From Bedellia somnulentella (lineage: Eukaryota > Arthropoda > Insecta > Lepidoptera > Bedelliidae): a DNA stretch of 64,000 bases. The stretch spans positions 15,748,001-15,812,000 of the forward strand of contig OY755171.1 of NCBI GenBank assembly GCA_963576735.1, written 5' to 3'. The notes below the pieces were generated by a model. It worked only from the letters and a program-made list of their open reading frames with translations, made no database searches and had not been told where the DNA came from. Position numbers and translations under genes: made by a program. Shown here in pieces: positions 1-12,358 of this stretch (position 1 is its first letter; each line of letters opens with the position of its first letter).

Positions 1-120
1 GTATCCGTTTCGCCACTGCGCACTGTGTCTAGCATTATATAGGTAGATCAGTATTACGGTTTCCAACCGAACTCTGTGTTTAGCTGTAAGATTTTTGTCG
101 GATCTTCTACAAAAGGTACA

Positions 121-367
121 TACATACATACATAAACTCACGGCTATAAATCCCAGGAAGGGGTAGCCAGAGCTAAAGAATTAGAAATTCCTCAGCCACT
201 TTTGGAAATTTGAGTGGGGAAAAGATAGTAAAAATAAAGGTTGTTGGTGATGGGTTTCCAATCGCATCGCCCAAAAATCCAAAAAAAAGCCCCAATACCC
301 TTAGTCGCTTCTTACGACACCCGTGGGTAGAAAGGGGTAGCGACATTCTAAGCCGGCACTACACGGC
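121..367 (-). mobile_element. Family A SINE-like element, full length
   Basis: A (CATA)n tail and the CACGGC tail motif lie at the left and the 5' end (CACTACACGGC) at the right, so the element reads on the minus strand. It is flanked by a perfect 10-bp target duplication, AAAAGGTACA, at 111-120 and 368-377, which fixes both ends and shows target-primed retroposition. Subfamily with ACCCGTGGGTAG. Confidence 0.85.
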
Positions 368-666
368 AAAAGGTACACTACGTAAATAATTCGTAAATAT
401 ATGAGAACGGCCTTCTATGGATGTTTTTTTATATTTATTTATGTAGATTTGAAATACTCAGCAACATGTGAAATATTATACTGTGCAGGTGTTTACACAT
501 TTGGGTATGTTCATTAATTTATAATGTGGAATTTACACGTCAAATTTTAATAATTACATATTAATATGATGTAATAATTCAAAGTTTGGCGAGATATTGC
601 ATTACTCTTGTAAGTGTTTTGGTGAGAGGTGGTTATTTCATAAGAAGTAGTGTGTGTGTCGAAATA

Positions 667-1318
667 ATGAATTCTTTAATGTTGCTATTGTTTTTGATGG
701 CAGCTGTATCAATAAGTAAGTGACAATATATTGCACTTTTATCATAAAATTTTATGACTAGGTTGTGCTTTGTAATATGGAAATGAAAACCAGTATGTTG
801 CCGCGTTGAAAAACGCAAACGGACAAAATAATAAACGTAGAGTTAACCGAAGATTTTATTTAATGTTACCACTACAAATATGATAAAAGCAATATAAATT
901 TACCATTCTTTAGTGGTTTCAGGTTTCTGTATCGTAGTCAAGTAGTTTTGTTGTCTCCAGAACAAAATATTTTAAAATTATTGTATATTTTAACGGTGTT
1001 TCAGTTTAGCTATTATTTGTGTGTATTTTTCTTATATAGGTACTATTTAATTTTTCATTTTAATTTAGGTAATGCCCTTGGACAATTAATTAATAAAAAA
1101 AACAAATCATTCATTAATTATTTATTGCAGATGCATCTGTCGGCCCCTTCAGTGGTTTCGTGTTGCAATGCACGGACTGTGCAGACTACTGTGAAATGCA
1201 TAGCGGATACCCGATGGCCTGTGTGACGTCACACAATTGTCTTTGCGGCCACTCTTACTACGGAATGAAAAGACCTTCCTTAAAGAAAACCTATTTAAAT
1301 AAACTTCGCAAAAAATAA
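667..1318 (+). CDS. Two-exon gene for a secreted six-cysteine (CS-alpha-beta-like) peptide
   Basis: Exon 1 runs 667-715 from ATG to a GTAAGTG donor; exon 2 runs 1131-1318 from a TTTATTGCAG acceptor to TAA. The phase-1 join is in frame and gives about 78 residues. Residues 1-17 are a hydrophobic signal peptide (MNSLMLLLFLMAAVSI then N), with likely cleavage near residues 17-18. The mature part has six cysteines spaced C-x2-C-x3-C-x8-C-x6-C-x-C, followed by a lysine/arginine-rich tail. C-x3-C and C-x-C are the signature spacings of CS-alpha-beta defensin-like peptides, but the first gap (x2) is shorter than usual. An AATAAA lies at 1411. Splicing, signal and spacing are seen; a role in immunity is inference. 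It could equally be another short secreted cysteine-rich peptide. Confidence 0.72.
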
Positions 1319-1419
1319 TAGATTACATAATAATGTTACTTTAATATAGCACGCAAATAAGAAAATTATAATTTACAGTCGTTAGAACGAGTACGCCGTA
1401 TTACAATTTCAATAAAAAA

Positions 1420-3639
1420 TGGCACATACTAATGCTTACTTAAATATAACATGTTATCATATTTTTTTTTCTTCAATCAACCACCCTGGACTTCTCAAAA
1501 CTCAAAACCGCGTAGATGCCTTCGTATTATTGCTGTTATCGTAATTTTTCCGAGTTTTGAGATAATCTTTACGAGAAAGAGCACGATTTTGTAATACTGA
1601 CAACTATGTTATAAGCATATTTCAGATTATTATTTCAGGTATTCCTTTTGACAGCACTTAAAGCCCCTTCTCTCACGGAGCTACTCTAAAATGACGTTAC
1701 TAGTTAGTAATTACAATCACAAACTAAGAAAGAAAGACAGAAGGAAATAATGTTTATTTGGTAATTAACACAAGACAATGACAAATTTATTTATATAAAA
1801 AAAAAACATTACCAAAGCGGCCTTGACTCAGCACTCGTATGAAAAAGTATATACTCATCATACGCGGATTTTCAGTCAAAGCCCTGTTTAACTAAATATT
1901 TAAAGAGAAAAAAAGAAAACATTATAACATTAGTATAAGTAAAAGCGACAATGAAAACTAACCAGAGAACTACTACTAGAAACCGTGCCTCGCACACGAC
2001 GCTACTCAAGTTTCAACGTTTCAGTTCGTCATGTTTATGTTAAAATCAATAATTTGAAGTATTTTTTGCAAAATCACAAGAACTTTGGTTACTAGTAGCG
2101 CGGCGGCCGACACGCTGCGTCTCGCGTGATCAGTTACTAACCAGTTTGTAACTGGTCGCGTCGTGTGCGATCGTCAATAAGAATATTTGGGTGGTGACGC
2201 TCAAGCAACTGGTTGGAAATTTAAGTAGCTAGCTTTTTTTTAGTAGTTCCGTGAGAGGATGATACGATGATGTATTATCTGGGTAGTACTGTTTTTTTGT
2301 GATTATTGCTACCTGAATATTTTGTTTTCCAATCTGTTCCCCATTTAACGTCCATAAATACCTAACGAGCTTTGATTAATGTTTAACCTTGAGTTTATGC
2401 ACATATGTAAAAACTAGACACCAAACGGTACATCTTAGACTTTTCACGTAACGTTTCCTTTAAGAAAGGCTCATTCCACACATATTTGATAGGTGTTTGA
2501 TACGAGTATCTTAGTTTTAAGTTTTATATCTTATTTTCCGAGTTTTGATATTTTGTCACTTTTCAAACATAAAAATGAATAAAATTGTTTATTTGCTAAT
2601 ACAATAGCAATAATGTTTGTTATCGTAACGTTACATCATTTAATGATAAGTCGTATCTTTTAAATTAAATAAATCATCTAACAAAGTAAAACTACCTTTT
2701 AATATTTATTTTATAATTGAAAAATAAGCTTCAACAATTCCTCTAGCAATGATTCAAGGAAAGGGAAAATAAGGATTGTAAAAGTATTGTAAAAAGAATA
2801 CAGCTCATCCCGCTGCTTCAAGGTAATAAGAGACTGTTGAGAAAAATAATTCTTAGAAATGATTAATGTATCTGAAATTAAATTGGCGGAAGAGATCTAT
2901 AGAGTTACAGTCTACATGGTGAAGTCCTTAATATATTAACAACATTGAAAGCTCTATTTCTTGGGTTCCTGAATTGAGCGTACACCGATGTCCTTTCTGA
3001 AATTGTGAGTGGAGTTAATTTAGCAAGGTTTTGTACAATAAGTGCTAACTCTAATGAGGGGATTGATGTAGGTAAGTAATAAATAATAAATAAATACTAT
3101 ATCCAAAGTGAACTAAATTAGTTATCAATACAACGTACACAAAAAAAATACCTTTCTTAAAGAAGAAAAAAAAATCATTTTTTGTCTAGAGAAATACATT
3201 TTTTTTCTAAATGGAAACCATATAGGTAGAATTTCGAACGTCAACTTTACAAAATATGTAATAAACAATAACACATAATCATTTTCATTTTACAAAACAT
3301 CATTTTTTTTGTATTTTGCATACAATGTAAACAATTTCCCGTTTTAATAAATACGTTGGTAAATCTCTATTCGTTTAAATTCTTATTTACAACTGTTATT
3401 TGAGGAATCGATTCCCAGCTCAGGTTATTACGTATTCTGGGTATTTTGTGAAAATATAGCTTAAATTAAAAACGCAGAAGTAATTTATAGAAGAAACGTC
3501 GTGTTACAAAATTTTCCACGTCAAGAAGCACATTAAAACTTAAAACTCTGTTTTTTATGTAAGTATAGAAACAAAACCGTCTGAATAATAATTATCTGAC
3601 GTTCTTACGAAGTAGAAAGTCTGTAGAGAAAAGAATAAA
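1420..3639. other. AT-rich stretch with no recognised gene
   Basis: No open frame with coding character. The only local structure is a short inverted pair, CGCACACGACGC at about 1990 and its complement at about 2158, near a small hairpin (ACCAGTT/AACTGGT); this may be a degraded MITE. Confidence 0.4.
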
Positions 3640-3753
3640 AGAACATTTATGAGAAGAATTATGAATGTGACAGAAGCGTGAGAGATTAGTCAGGATCGTA
3701 CAAAGTGGCGATCTACAGTCTCTGCCTACCCTGATAGAAACAACGGGCTTGAG
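3640..3753 (+). mobile_element. Family B LINE 3' end, degraded
   Basis: Matches the last ~35 codons of the Family B LINE (codons for CQDRTKW at about 3690-3710) and the CCTACCC of the terminal stem. The tail is lost. Confidence 0.55.
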
Positions 3754-4184
3754 CAACTAAGTGTGACTATTGTTTAAAAAATACTTTGATTTCAATCAAT
3801 TTAACTTTTAAGTCATACAAAGTGGATTTTAAGCTCGAGGCGTAGGCAAGGTATTTGTGGAACTTAGCGCTGTAATTATTGATAAATAACCTTACGCACT
3901 TGTGAAGAAAATTAATTACATTATATTATATAAAACCTATTGTCCTAGAAATTGTTACCCTCTCATCATCATATATATTTGAGCATATTGATCCCTGAAA
4001 CTCCGTGAGAAAACTTTTAAACATCCATATGTGTCAAAGATATCCTAAACGCATTTAAGAATAATAAACAAGTATCTGTAACTTCTCTTGTTGTCTCATT
4101 TCATTATGCCGAAAATTGTAAGTATTTCACAAAATCTTTCATTATGACCAATGAAATCTTCGTCTCTTTTGTTGTTTGATAATG

Positions 4185-4345
4185 CCTGCACTATCATAGC
4201 GCTGGATGACCCCCTGTACCAATGCACCAAAAAAGCAGCCCTCAGAGAGGAATGGCGACGAATTGTGCGGCGGGTCAGCCTACCAAAATGACGACCACGA
4301 CCACTCTGTCAAGAGAGTTACGACTGAGAAGAAGACACTATGATT
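4185..4345 (+). mobile_element. LINE C-terminal fragment
   Basis: An open stretch encodes a basic motif, ALREEWRRIVRR, resembling the DR-x-x-WR ending of LINE ORFs elsewhere in the window (ARWRNLL at 40 kb; TKWRSIV in Family B). A purine-rich end (GAGAAGAAGA) follows. The assignment is inferred from this motif only. Confidence 0.4.
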
Positions 4346-4676
4346 TTGTTAACAATGCAGTGAAGGGCTTTACGGAGTCGTGAAGATGGTAAATTTAGTA
4401 GGTATGTAACATAGTATTGGCATGCTATACTTACGTATATAGATTGGCAATACAAAGACGACAGGCGAGACCAAAAAAAAGTATAACGGTGTGCGCAAAT
4501 GAGTGTGTGCGTGACATTAGTATGGCGGATTCCATATTAGCCCTATTAAAATTGATTTTAATTTTTGATTTGCTATTTTTGCCAATATGTAAACTTTACA
4601 GTTATTGTAATGTAATGATGAAAGAAGATATTTTTATCATATATTTGCATTGAAAACTTTGGTTTAAGATCTATAA

Positions 4677-4724
4677 TAACATAACATAACAAAAAACGTT
4701 CACGCCTTTTATCCCCGATTTTTT
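4677..4724 (-). mobile_element. Bm1-type SINE, tail fragment
   Basis: (ATAAC)n followed by ACGTTCACGCC and ATCCCCGA, the 3' terminus of the SINE; the body is missing. Confidence 0.5.
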
Positions 4725-5325
4725 TTTCTATAATAAATAAAATGCATGGTAATTATTACAGTCTTAATTTGGACATGAATGGCTTAAAGTTTTATGTTTG
4801 CCAAAGAATATGTATTTGATTTAGATTATGTGCTGTTAAATATTTATTACTTTATCAAAAAATCACCAAAGTTTATGACTTAAATACCAGAATTAGCGTA
4901 AATAAGACAATTATTTCCTTTTATGTTTGAGTCCAAAACCGTTGTAGGCCGTTATCATGTCCGTGAGAGGTCCTGCTTTTGTTAACGTTTATGCTATGAC
5001 GTCTGTCAGTTACTGCCAATCTATGCATGCTACATCTATGCTATGTAAGTATACGAATCTACGCCTTGCTTACCTTTAATAGTCCTTGATAACCGATGAC
5101 TACAGAAGTATATGCCTACATTTTGTACCTAGATATCTATGAGTCACTTTTCACCCAAGCGAAGCCGTGTTTTCATCTAGTATAGAAATAAATTTAAGTT
5201 AAACCTTAAAATGCTTGAATTAAGCAAATAGTAACATTAAATTTGCCTATTTTTTATGAATATAGAATCAAATAACGTATTTTTTTAATGGCCAGCAAAC
5301 TTATTGTTACAATAACAATATTATC

Positions 5326-5531
5326 TGTGTAGTGTCGGCTTAGAATAGCATTACCCCATTTCCTCCGGTAGGTGTACGTAAGAGGCGACTTACGGTATTG
5401 GGGCTTTTAAGGGATTTTTGGGCGATGAGATTGGAGATGTGATGGATCCTTTATTTTATAATCTTTTCCCCACTTAACTTTCCAAAGGTGGCTGAGGAAT
5501 TTCTAATTGAGTGTGAGTATATGTATGTATG
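5326..5531 (+). mobile_element. Family A element with a 3' internal deletion
   Basis: Starts TGTGTAGTGTCGGC and ends GTGAGTATATGTATGTATG, but lacks the segment that forms the terminal stem-loop (CTGGCTACCCC to TATAGCC). Confidence 0.8.
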
Positions 5532-5734
5532 CAAACTTATTATTATACAATAACATTATCGCACTAGTGTGTAATGATAAATACGGGTAAAGAGTCAAAG
5601 TTTGGAAATAAGATGTTTATCATGCATACATACATTATGAAAAATTAAAATTTACGAGCAGGTGTGCTGAAATAACCTTTATGAAAATTACTTTGATGAT
5701 AGTGATGCTAATAACATTACATTACATACATAAC

Positions 5735-5860
5735 GTCTTGCCTACCCCAATCAGTTCCTATTGGGGTAGGCAAGACTATCGATCGCCACTTTTTACGATC
5801 CTGGCAAACCTCTCCAGCTTTATTTACATCCATGAATCTTTTCATAATGCTAAAAACTTC
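5735..5860 (-). mobile_element. Family B LINE 3' end with fold-back terminus
   Basis: The body (GATCCTGGCAAACCTCTCC and CATCCATGAATC in plus orientation) matches other Family B ends. Its terminus is replaced by a perfect 17-bp inverted repeat, 5735-5751 against 5760-5776, with an 8-base loop. Confidence 0.6.
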
Positions 5861-5963
5861 AGATTTTATTTATAAAAACTTTGTAACCTATCGTCACACT
5901 TTAGAAATACTGTTAGCTTTCGTGATTTATAATAGCGTACAAATGATAAACAGACTATTGATT

Positions 5964-6175
5964 TACATACATATATTCACGGCCATAAATCCCAAAAAAG
6001 GGTAGTCAGAGCTTCAGAACTACAAAACTCCTCAGCCACATTTGGAAGTTGATGATCGATAGATGCGGACAAGATGGTAAAAATAAAGTGTGGTGATGGG
6101 TCTCCAACCGCATCGCCCAACAACCACTTAAACATCCCAATACCCTTAGTCGCCTCTAAGCCGGCACTTTACGGT
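5964..6175 (-). mobile_element. Family A element, diverged subfamily
   Basis: (CATA) tail at 5964, TTCACGGCC, then the body to TAAGCCGGCACT. An internal deletion removes the CACCCGTGGGTAG region near the 5' end. Confidence 0.75.
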
Positions 6176-6818
6176 AACTATTAGGAGTACTGAGTTGTAG
6201 TACAGTCAGTCACTCACAGTACAACAGTCTTTCACTGTATAATTCATATTATCACTCATTTATTCATCTTATCACTGAAACATACGAAATGGAATCTTTA
6301 TTCATCATATCATTAGAAGGCTTACACTTTATGAGAGTTGGCATTCTTGCACTAAAATAAATGTATGTTGCGACAAAACTGTTCGTATATTTCGATGTCA
6401 TATTAATAAATAAAAACGGAAATTTTGGAATGAAATAACCTAAGGCACATACATCAGACATGACGCAACCATATCCTCATTTCATTGGTTTCATGTAATA
6501 CCCATGCGTCGAATTAAATCAAATTCGGACAGTTAACTATGCCGTTTGTTTAAATACTCGATAGAATGTTTGCGTCCAATGATCCGTAAGTACGGGCGAA
6601 CAATTAGCATAAGACAACAATACCAGCAATGTACATGTAAATAGATGATGGACCGGTTAATATGTTAATCGGAATCGTAGTGCCTAATGTGTTTACGTGA
6701 TAAATTTGATGATGAATTATAGTACTGAGTTATTAGAGTTTCAATTTCTTACTAATTGAAAATCTTGAATATTATTAATAGGCTTAGTTGTAAAATAAAA
6801 ATATATATTCATAAAATG
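6176..6818. other. No recognised feature
   Basis: AT-rich single-copy-looking sequence with no coding stretch and no repeat that I recognise. Confidence 0.3.
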
Positions 6819-7072
6819 CTGTGTAGTGTCGTTTTAGAATAGCACTACCCCATTTCTTCCGGTGGGTGTACGTAAGAGGCGACTAACGGTATTGGGGCAT
6901 TTTAAGGGATTTTTGGGCGATGCGGTTGAAGACCCATCACCAACAACCTTTATTTTTACCACCTTTTCCCCACGTAACTTCCAAAAGTGGCTGAGGGATT
7001 TCTAATTCCTTAGCTAGGCTACCCCTTCTAGGGATTTATAGCCGTGAGTATATGTATGTATGTATGTATGTA
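6819..7072 (+). mobile_element. Family A element, full length
   Basis: GCTGTGTAGTGTCG start, CCGGTGGGTGTACGTAAG subfamily, intact GGCTACCCCTTCTAGGG stem region and a (TATG)n tail. Confidence 0.85.
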
Positions 7073-7074
7073 AT

Positions 7075-8214
7075 AGAACTTTAATAACTTACCGTATGCA
7101 TCGTAGGAGGTGGTGTGATTGGAACTCTATAAATAAAATTCCTTAATTTGTAAAAAAAATTGTCTGCTCTTCCAACTGAAGTTGAATTTTAAAAGACTAC
7201 TTGATACTTTACAGGTTTTTTTATTGACGTGTTGTTTTTACAATGAGTATCCGCTATTTTGTTTTTAGAATCTTTTCATAGCCTATAACCATGGCATACC
7301 TACTTGTTTATTTGTGAACAGATGTACTTACATAAATAATCTGTCAATTTTATGAGCTTTAATCGTTCTTTTTGTGCTTCGTCGGATTAAACATATGTTT
7401 CTGCATATCTTTGCCGAAAATTAACTAATAGACCTTTTTTTGTTATAGTTATTATATCATTTGCCTGGCGGCCATACGATATTTGTTAAATTATAATAAC
7501 TTTTTTGTCACATTAAATTATTAACTCTATCAGCCAGAAAAGGATTGCACATACATTATTATGAACCTATCGTCTACAAACTGCTCGATCAAGTTTAAGT
7601 TAAACTTTGTTCTCAATCGAGTTATTTACTAGTCGGATGTCTCCCGAACGAGTTAAGAATGGAGCTTATCCATAACTTTCTCCGACTATGTAACGTTCTT
7701 CGGGAGCCTCCAACTTACACACTTGCTCGAGCTTACACATACCAACTTCACTTATTTTAAATGCTCGATGGTAAGTTACTACAGCTTTATTCTCTAAGGG
7801 TTTGGCTGCAACACTATACAGAGCGACGGTGATATGTAGAGTATTGTTATTTATATAGTTCTCCCAAATCTAAATATTTACAGTACGCTTTACATCCGCA
7901 TATATAAACTTAATAAACTAAGCAACTCCTTTAGGGAGCATAAATATGTTTAATATCAGTTATAACGTTGGAAAAAAATATCAAAGCGTTGATGAATGAT
8001 TGAATTATATTACGGCGTTTAGGTCAGAGCACAAGTATAATGCCAAAATTGATTTTATATTATTTGGAATAGAACAAAATGACGGTAAAGAGTTTTTTAA
8101 GGTCTTTTATCTTTACAAATACCAAGCAAATCAATGGTCGACTATTATCAAATAAAGTTTATTGACGTCGAAACAGTATTATACAAAAAAATGAATTTAG
8201 TTTTTTATCCTGCA
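7075..8214. other. No recognised gene
   Basis: AT-rich. A loose inverted structure (CTCCCGAACG near 7645, CGTTCTTCGGGAG near 7690) is the only pattern found. Confidence 0.3.
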
Positions 8215-8290
8215 AGAAGCCAGCGTGATGGATTATAACCTAACCACGATAGGCTCGAGTCCCTTGGTCAGGACACAATATAACGTGCAA
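8215..8290 (+). mobile_element. RTE-like LINE 3' end fragment
   Basis: GCCAGCGTGATGGATTATAAC followed by CCCTTGGTCAGGA resembles a 3' terminus I recall for lepidopteran RTE-type LINEs (GCCAGCGTGGTGGAC). Too short to be certain. Confidence 0.35.
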
Positions 8291-8842
8291 CGATGATAAG
8301 ATAAAATAAATTTAAGTGTGCTAATTGAGCATAATGATAATGGTTGTGGAGCTTCCAAATACAGTAATGTCTAGAACAGTGCCTTTATGAAGGCATAAGA
8401 GAATAATGTCCCCATTAGTGCCGCAACACTGTATTACCTAAACTAATGCTAACAAGCGTGTCGCGTTATTCTGCTGTGTTTTACGAATGAACAGTGAGTT
8501 AAGCCCTTAAATAATTGAAGTTAATTTTACGCATTTTACCACAAATTTTGAGGAATGTTATTGGATTAACTACGATTATTATTTTTAAACTTATTTTTGT
8601 ATTATATTCTATATACGTTTTATTTTGTCTTAGCACCTTGAGGCTGTTCACAGTTTATATCTACAGACAGAAAGACAAGTCATAAATTTAACGGCTTCAT
8701 TTTTTGACATGTGGTAAAAGAGTCAAAATAAAATATGTCGTTTTTCTAGATAATTGTATGTACCGAACCATAAGGCACTCTTGGCCGGTATTTTAAATGC
8801 AAGTTTTGCAAGATAAAAATAGAGTTTTTCTTTATATACATA

Positions 8843-9105
8843 CTAGCTGATCCAACAGACTTCGTTCTATGAATTTGCTTTTAACAAACTTTAGGCGTTT
8901 TTTCCGGTACTGTAAGTTCAATCAGGCGTTAATATTTATTGGTCAATTTTTTCTGGGATAAAAAGTATCCTATGTTATAATTTAGGTCATTATATAGCAT
9001 TATGCTAAATTTCATGCATATACATTCTGTAATTGAGAAGCCTTTTTACCTCAAAGACACAAACATCCAAACATCTAAACTTTCACATTTATAATATTAG
9101 AAGGA
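8843..9105 (-). mobile_element. Short non-autonomous Helitron
   Basis: Read on the minus strand it starts TCCTTCTAATATTATAAATG after an A (9106) and ends GATCAGCTAG before a T (8842), matching Helitron rules (5' TC, 3' CTAG, A|T target). It holds the common insect segment with AAAAAGTATCCTATG and no coding capacity. Confidence 0.6.
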
Positions 9106-9114
9106 TTATTTTTT

Positions 9115-9361
9115 ACATACATACATATACTCACGGCTATAAATCCCTTAACGGGGTAGCCAGAGCATTGGAATAAAAAATTCCTCAGCCACTTTTGGAA
9201 GTTGATTGGGGAAAAGATGGTAATAATAAATGTTTTTGGTGACGGGTCTCCAACCACATCGCCCAAAAATCACTTAATAAGCCCCTGTACCCTTAGTCGC
9301 CTCTTACGATCACCCACGGGTAGAAATGGGGTAGTGTTATTCTAAGCCGACTCTACACGGC
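9115..9361 (-). mobile_element. Family A element, full length (GTTAAGGG subfamily)
   Basis: (CATA) tail, CTCACGGCTATAAATCCC then TTAACGGGGTAGCC, and GATCACCCACGGGTAG near the 5' end; ends CTACACGGC. Confidence 0.85.
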
Positions 9362-9364
9362 TAA

Positions 9365-9896
9365 TTATTATTATTTTTTAATTTGTATAAATTTAAAAAC
9401 AGCACATTATCTCTTTTTAATATAGCTGTGCTTATGTTAAAAAAAATATAAATTATATTTCAACAGTATTATATCAAACAGAGAGTTACTACTTCTACTA
9501 CATGATATACATTACAAGTTTATAGGAAGATTGAAATGCTGTATTGATAATGAAAAATAGCTATATGAGTTGTAAAACTCTCAAATTAAATAAAAATTAG
9601 TACGTAACTGTACTTTCTTTATATTACAAGATCTGTACGGAACTGGCGACATCGGTTCCTTGTCAAAGGAACTGGAGAATATCTTGGTCGATATGATGAA
9701 CAATACCATCTCTATTATAGTTATTTTACACTTTGACTCGCTATATATCGTTAAAATGCAAATACTCTGAAATATGATTTATTTTAGAGAAAGAAAGCAC
9801 ATGTTTATGCAGCACATGTCAGCACATCACCCCGCGCGCGCATCGATACTCACGTATGTATGTATTATGTAAACAACCTTGATAGTTATACATAGG
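9365..9896. other. No recognised gene
   Basis: AT-rich filler; a short GC-rich patch, CACCCCGCGCGCGCATCG, at about 9827. Confidence 0.3.
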
Positions 9897-10142
9897 CTGT
9901 GTAGTGTCGGCTTAGAATAGCACTACCCCATTTCTTCCGGTGGGTGTACGTAAGAGGCGACTAACGGTTTTGGGGCTTTTGAGGGATTTTTGGGCGATGC
10001 GGTTGGAGACCCATCACCAACAACCTTTATTTTACCATCTTTTCCCCACACAACTTCCAAAAGTGGCTCAGGAATTTCTGATTCCTTAGCTCTGGCTACC
10101 CCTTCTAGGGATTTATAGCCGTGAGTGTATGTATGTGCATGT
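9897..10142 (+). mobile_element. Family A element, full length
   Basis: CTGTGTAGTGTCGGC start, CCGGTGGGTGTACG subfamily, intact terminal stem, short degenerate tail GTATGTATGTGCATG. Confidence 0.85.
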
Positions 10143-10454
10143 AACCTCGATAGTCGAAGAAAAACCGTCTATCATACAGAGAGGCATTTCAAATTTTATT
10201 TTAGTTTTAGTAAAATATAATTATCATCAACCTATCGATTTTAGCCTTAATTGACCGAGACAGTCTTTTCGGATTGATTAGTTGGTTATGATCTTAAGCC
10301 GTGCTTCTTCTACTGAACTATCAAGTTTTTATGGATGTGACTCAAGTTAAGAATAACTAATTAATGACTAATTAAGTGTTACCATTCCCATGAAACTGAA
10401 GTGAAGCTACAGGATATGCTTCTAAAATTTAAGTCTCAAACTCTAATATTTGTG

Positions 10455-10800
10455 CCCCATATACCTGGTGGCACAGGTAGCGCTACCTCCTAATACCTTT
10501 GAACATCACGTGACTTTGTCACCTGGTGTTCAGAGTACCCACGTTTTGCATGGACAGTGTACTCACGTGATAAGGGGCAGGCCTATCGCCGCTTTGTACG
10601 AATACACTGTAACATGACTAAGTACAACTCAGCCATGTGGGTTTCCTCACGATGTTTTCCCCACCGTTAACAACCATGATAAATTAACCACACATATGTC
10701 TTTAGAAAAGACAAATTGGTGTAGGCCCGTCCCAGGATTGGAACTCACGCCCTTCTGTTTTCGGGCGGGTGTTCTGCCCACTGGACTATCATGTATAACA
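10455..10800 (-). mobile_element. Bm1-type SINE, divergent subfamily
   Basis: The tRNA-like head is at the right (GGATTGGAACTCACGCCC is the complement of the B box region; CCCACTGGACTATCATG of the A box). The core CATGTGGGTTTCCTCACGATG is intact. The 3' end differs from the main family: CCTGGTGGCACAGG replaces the CCCCGAAGGGG stem and no tail is visible. Confidence 0.75.
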
Positions 10801-10967
10801 AAAGAACATTAACCAAAACAAAACACAAGGCTTATTTTTTAAATCTTTTTTACAAGGTAGCCCCTTTTTAGAGCTCCGTATCAAAAGGTAAAACAGAACG
10901 GGAACCTATTACAAAGACTTCGCTGTCTGTCTGTCTGTCTCCAGGCTGTATCTCATAAAGCGTGATA

Positions 10968-11093
10968 GCTACATACTCAGGCCGTTAATTCCCATTGGGG
11001 TAGGCAGTGACTATCGATCGCCACTTCGTAAGATCCTGGCAAACCTCTCTAGCTTCGTCTACATCCTTCAATCTTTTCATACATGCTCTTTTC
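10968..11093 (-). mobile_element. Family B LINE 3' end
   Basis: Plus-strand order is tail side (TACTCAGGCCGTTAATTCCC), stem (ATTGGGGTAGGCA), then ATCGATCGCCACTTCGTAAG and GATCCTGGCAAACC. Read on the minus strand it encodes the end of a LINE ORF that stops next to the tail. Confidence 0.7.
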
Positions 11094-11785
11094 TTCTTTA
11101 TACTAGAAAGCTGAAATTCACAAATTTTGTATTTCTGTTGCCACTATAACAACAAATACTAAAAAGTAGAAAAAAAAAAATACTGGGAGGAGGGTTTCAT
11201 ACCATAAATGTATGTTTTGCGTATTTTTTTTTGCACAATTTTAAAAATAGTAATAAGTAAACGCTTCAAATTTTCACAGAATATTAAATTGTAGGTATAT
11301 CAGCTTTCAAAACGAATAGTTAAATAACATTAAAGTCGAAGTAAGAATATGAAACTTGGCACATAATAAAGCATAATGTATACCAATAAAGACCGCTTAC
11401 TTTAATACACATTAAGGAAAATATTATAATTAAAATTGTAGTATTTTTTTGAGATTTCATTCATATTTATACATATACAAATGGCAATGCTAATCTGTTT
11501 CTTTAAAACAAGTGTAACAGCTACGTAAAGTATTTTTAAATTTATTAAATATATCACAATAATGTAATTTATTATTTATATGACTATAGAATTTTATAGT
11601 TTTTTCATATAAGTCCTGCCTGAGACAGTTGTCAGATTAAAATGGAAACTGTTGTCTTATTTTTAACACGCTTTTATTAGGTCGACCTGTATGTATGTAA
11701 CTATGTAATCAAATCTAAGAAAACTAATTTAACCATCTTCTAAAGGTCATAGCGTTATGAAAATTGGCAGTTGTATGTGATTTCG
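11094..11785. other. No recognised gene; one LINE-tail-like patch
   Basis: AT-rich. At 11655-11705 AACACGCTTTTATTAGGTCG and a short (TATG) run resemble a repeat end that I cannot classify. Confidence 0.3.
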
Positions 11786-11789
11786 ATGA

Positions 11790-12300
11790 CAATACAATAA
11801 TATGGTACTGTCGAGCTGATCTGATGATGGAGCCGGAAGATAGGAACTGGAACTTCATAATGGATGATCGTATCATAGCCGTGTTTGGACTTGTTAAAAT
11901 GGTCTTGTAATGAACGTTGACCATGATCAGGTTTCAAGGTCTGATGATGAAGCCGGAAGATAGGCACTAGCATTCCATGATGAAATATCGTATCATAACC
12001 GTGTTAGAAAGGTCTTGTAATGAACCTTGACCACAATTAGGTTTCAAGGTCTGAATACAATAATATGGTACTGTCGAGCTCATCTGATGATGGAACCGGA
12101 AGATATTAACTGGAACTTAATGATGGATGATCGTATTATAGCCGTATTTGGACTTGTTAGAAAGGTCTTGTAATGAACTTTGACCACGAAATGATCTTTG
12201 ACCACGATTAGGTTTCAAGGTCTGAATACAATAATATGGTACTATCAAACTGATCTGATGATGGAGCCGGAAGATTTGAACTGGAACTTCATTATGAATA
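11790..12300. repeat. Degenerate tandem repeat, about four units of 115-170 bp
   Basis: Units begin with ACAATAATATGGTACTGTCG and/or GGTCTGATGATGGAGCCGG near 11795, 11935, 12055 and 12225, and share CGTATCATAGCCGTGTTTGG and GGTCTTGTAATGAAC. Units differ in length through internal deletions. Short open frames here are repeat artefacts. Similar TCTGATGATGG motifs recur at 60640 and 60895. Confidence 0.75.
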
Positions 12301-12324
12301 TTAGCATACGATGTATCGTTACCA

Positions 12325-12358
12325 ACCCATAACGTCCCACTGCTGGGCACGGGTCTCT
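12325..12358 (-). mobile_element. Possible LINE 3' end fragment
   Basis: CGTCCCACTGCTGGGCACGG resembles the complement of a common lepidopteran RTE-type LINE terminus. It abuts the helicase fragment that follows. Confidence 0.3.
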
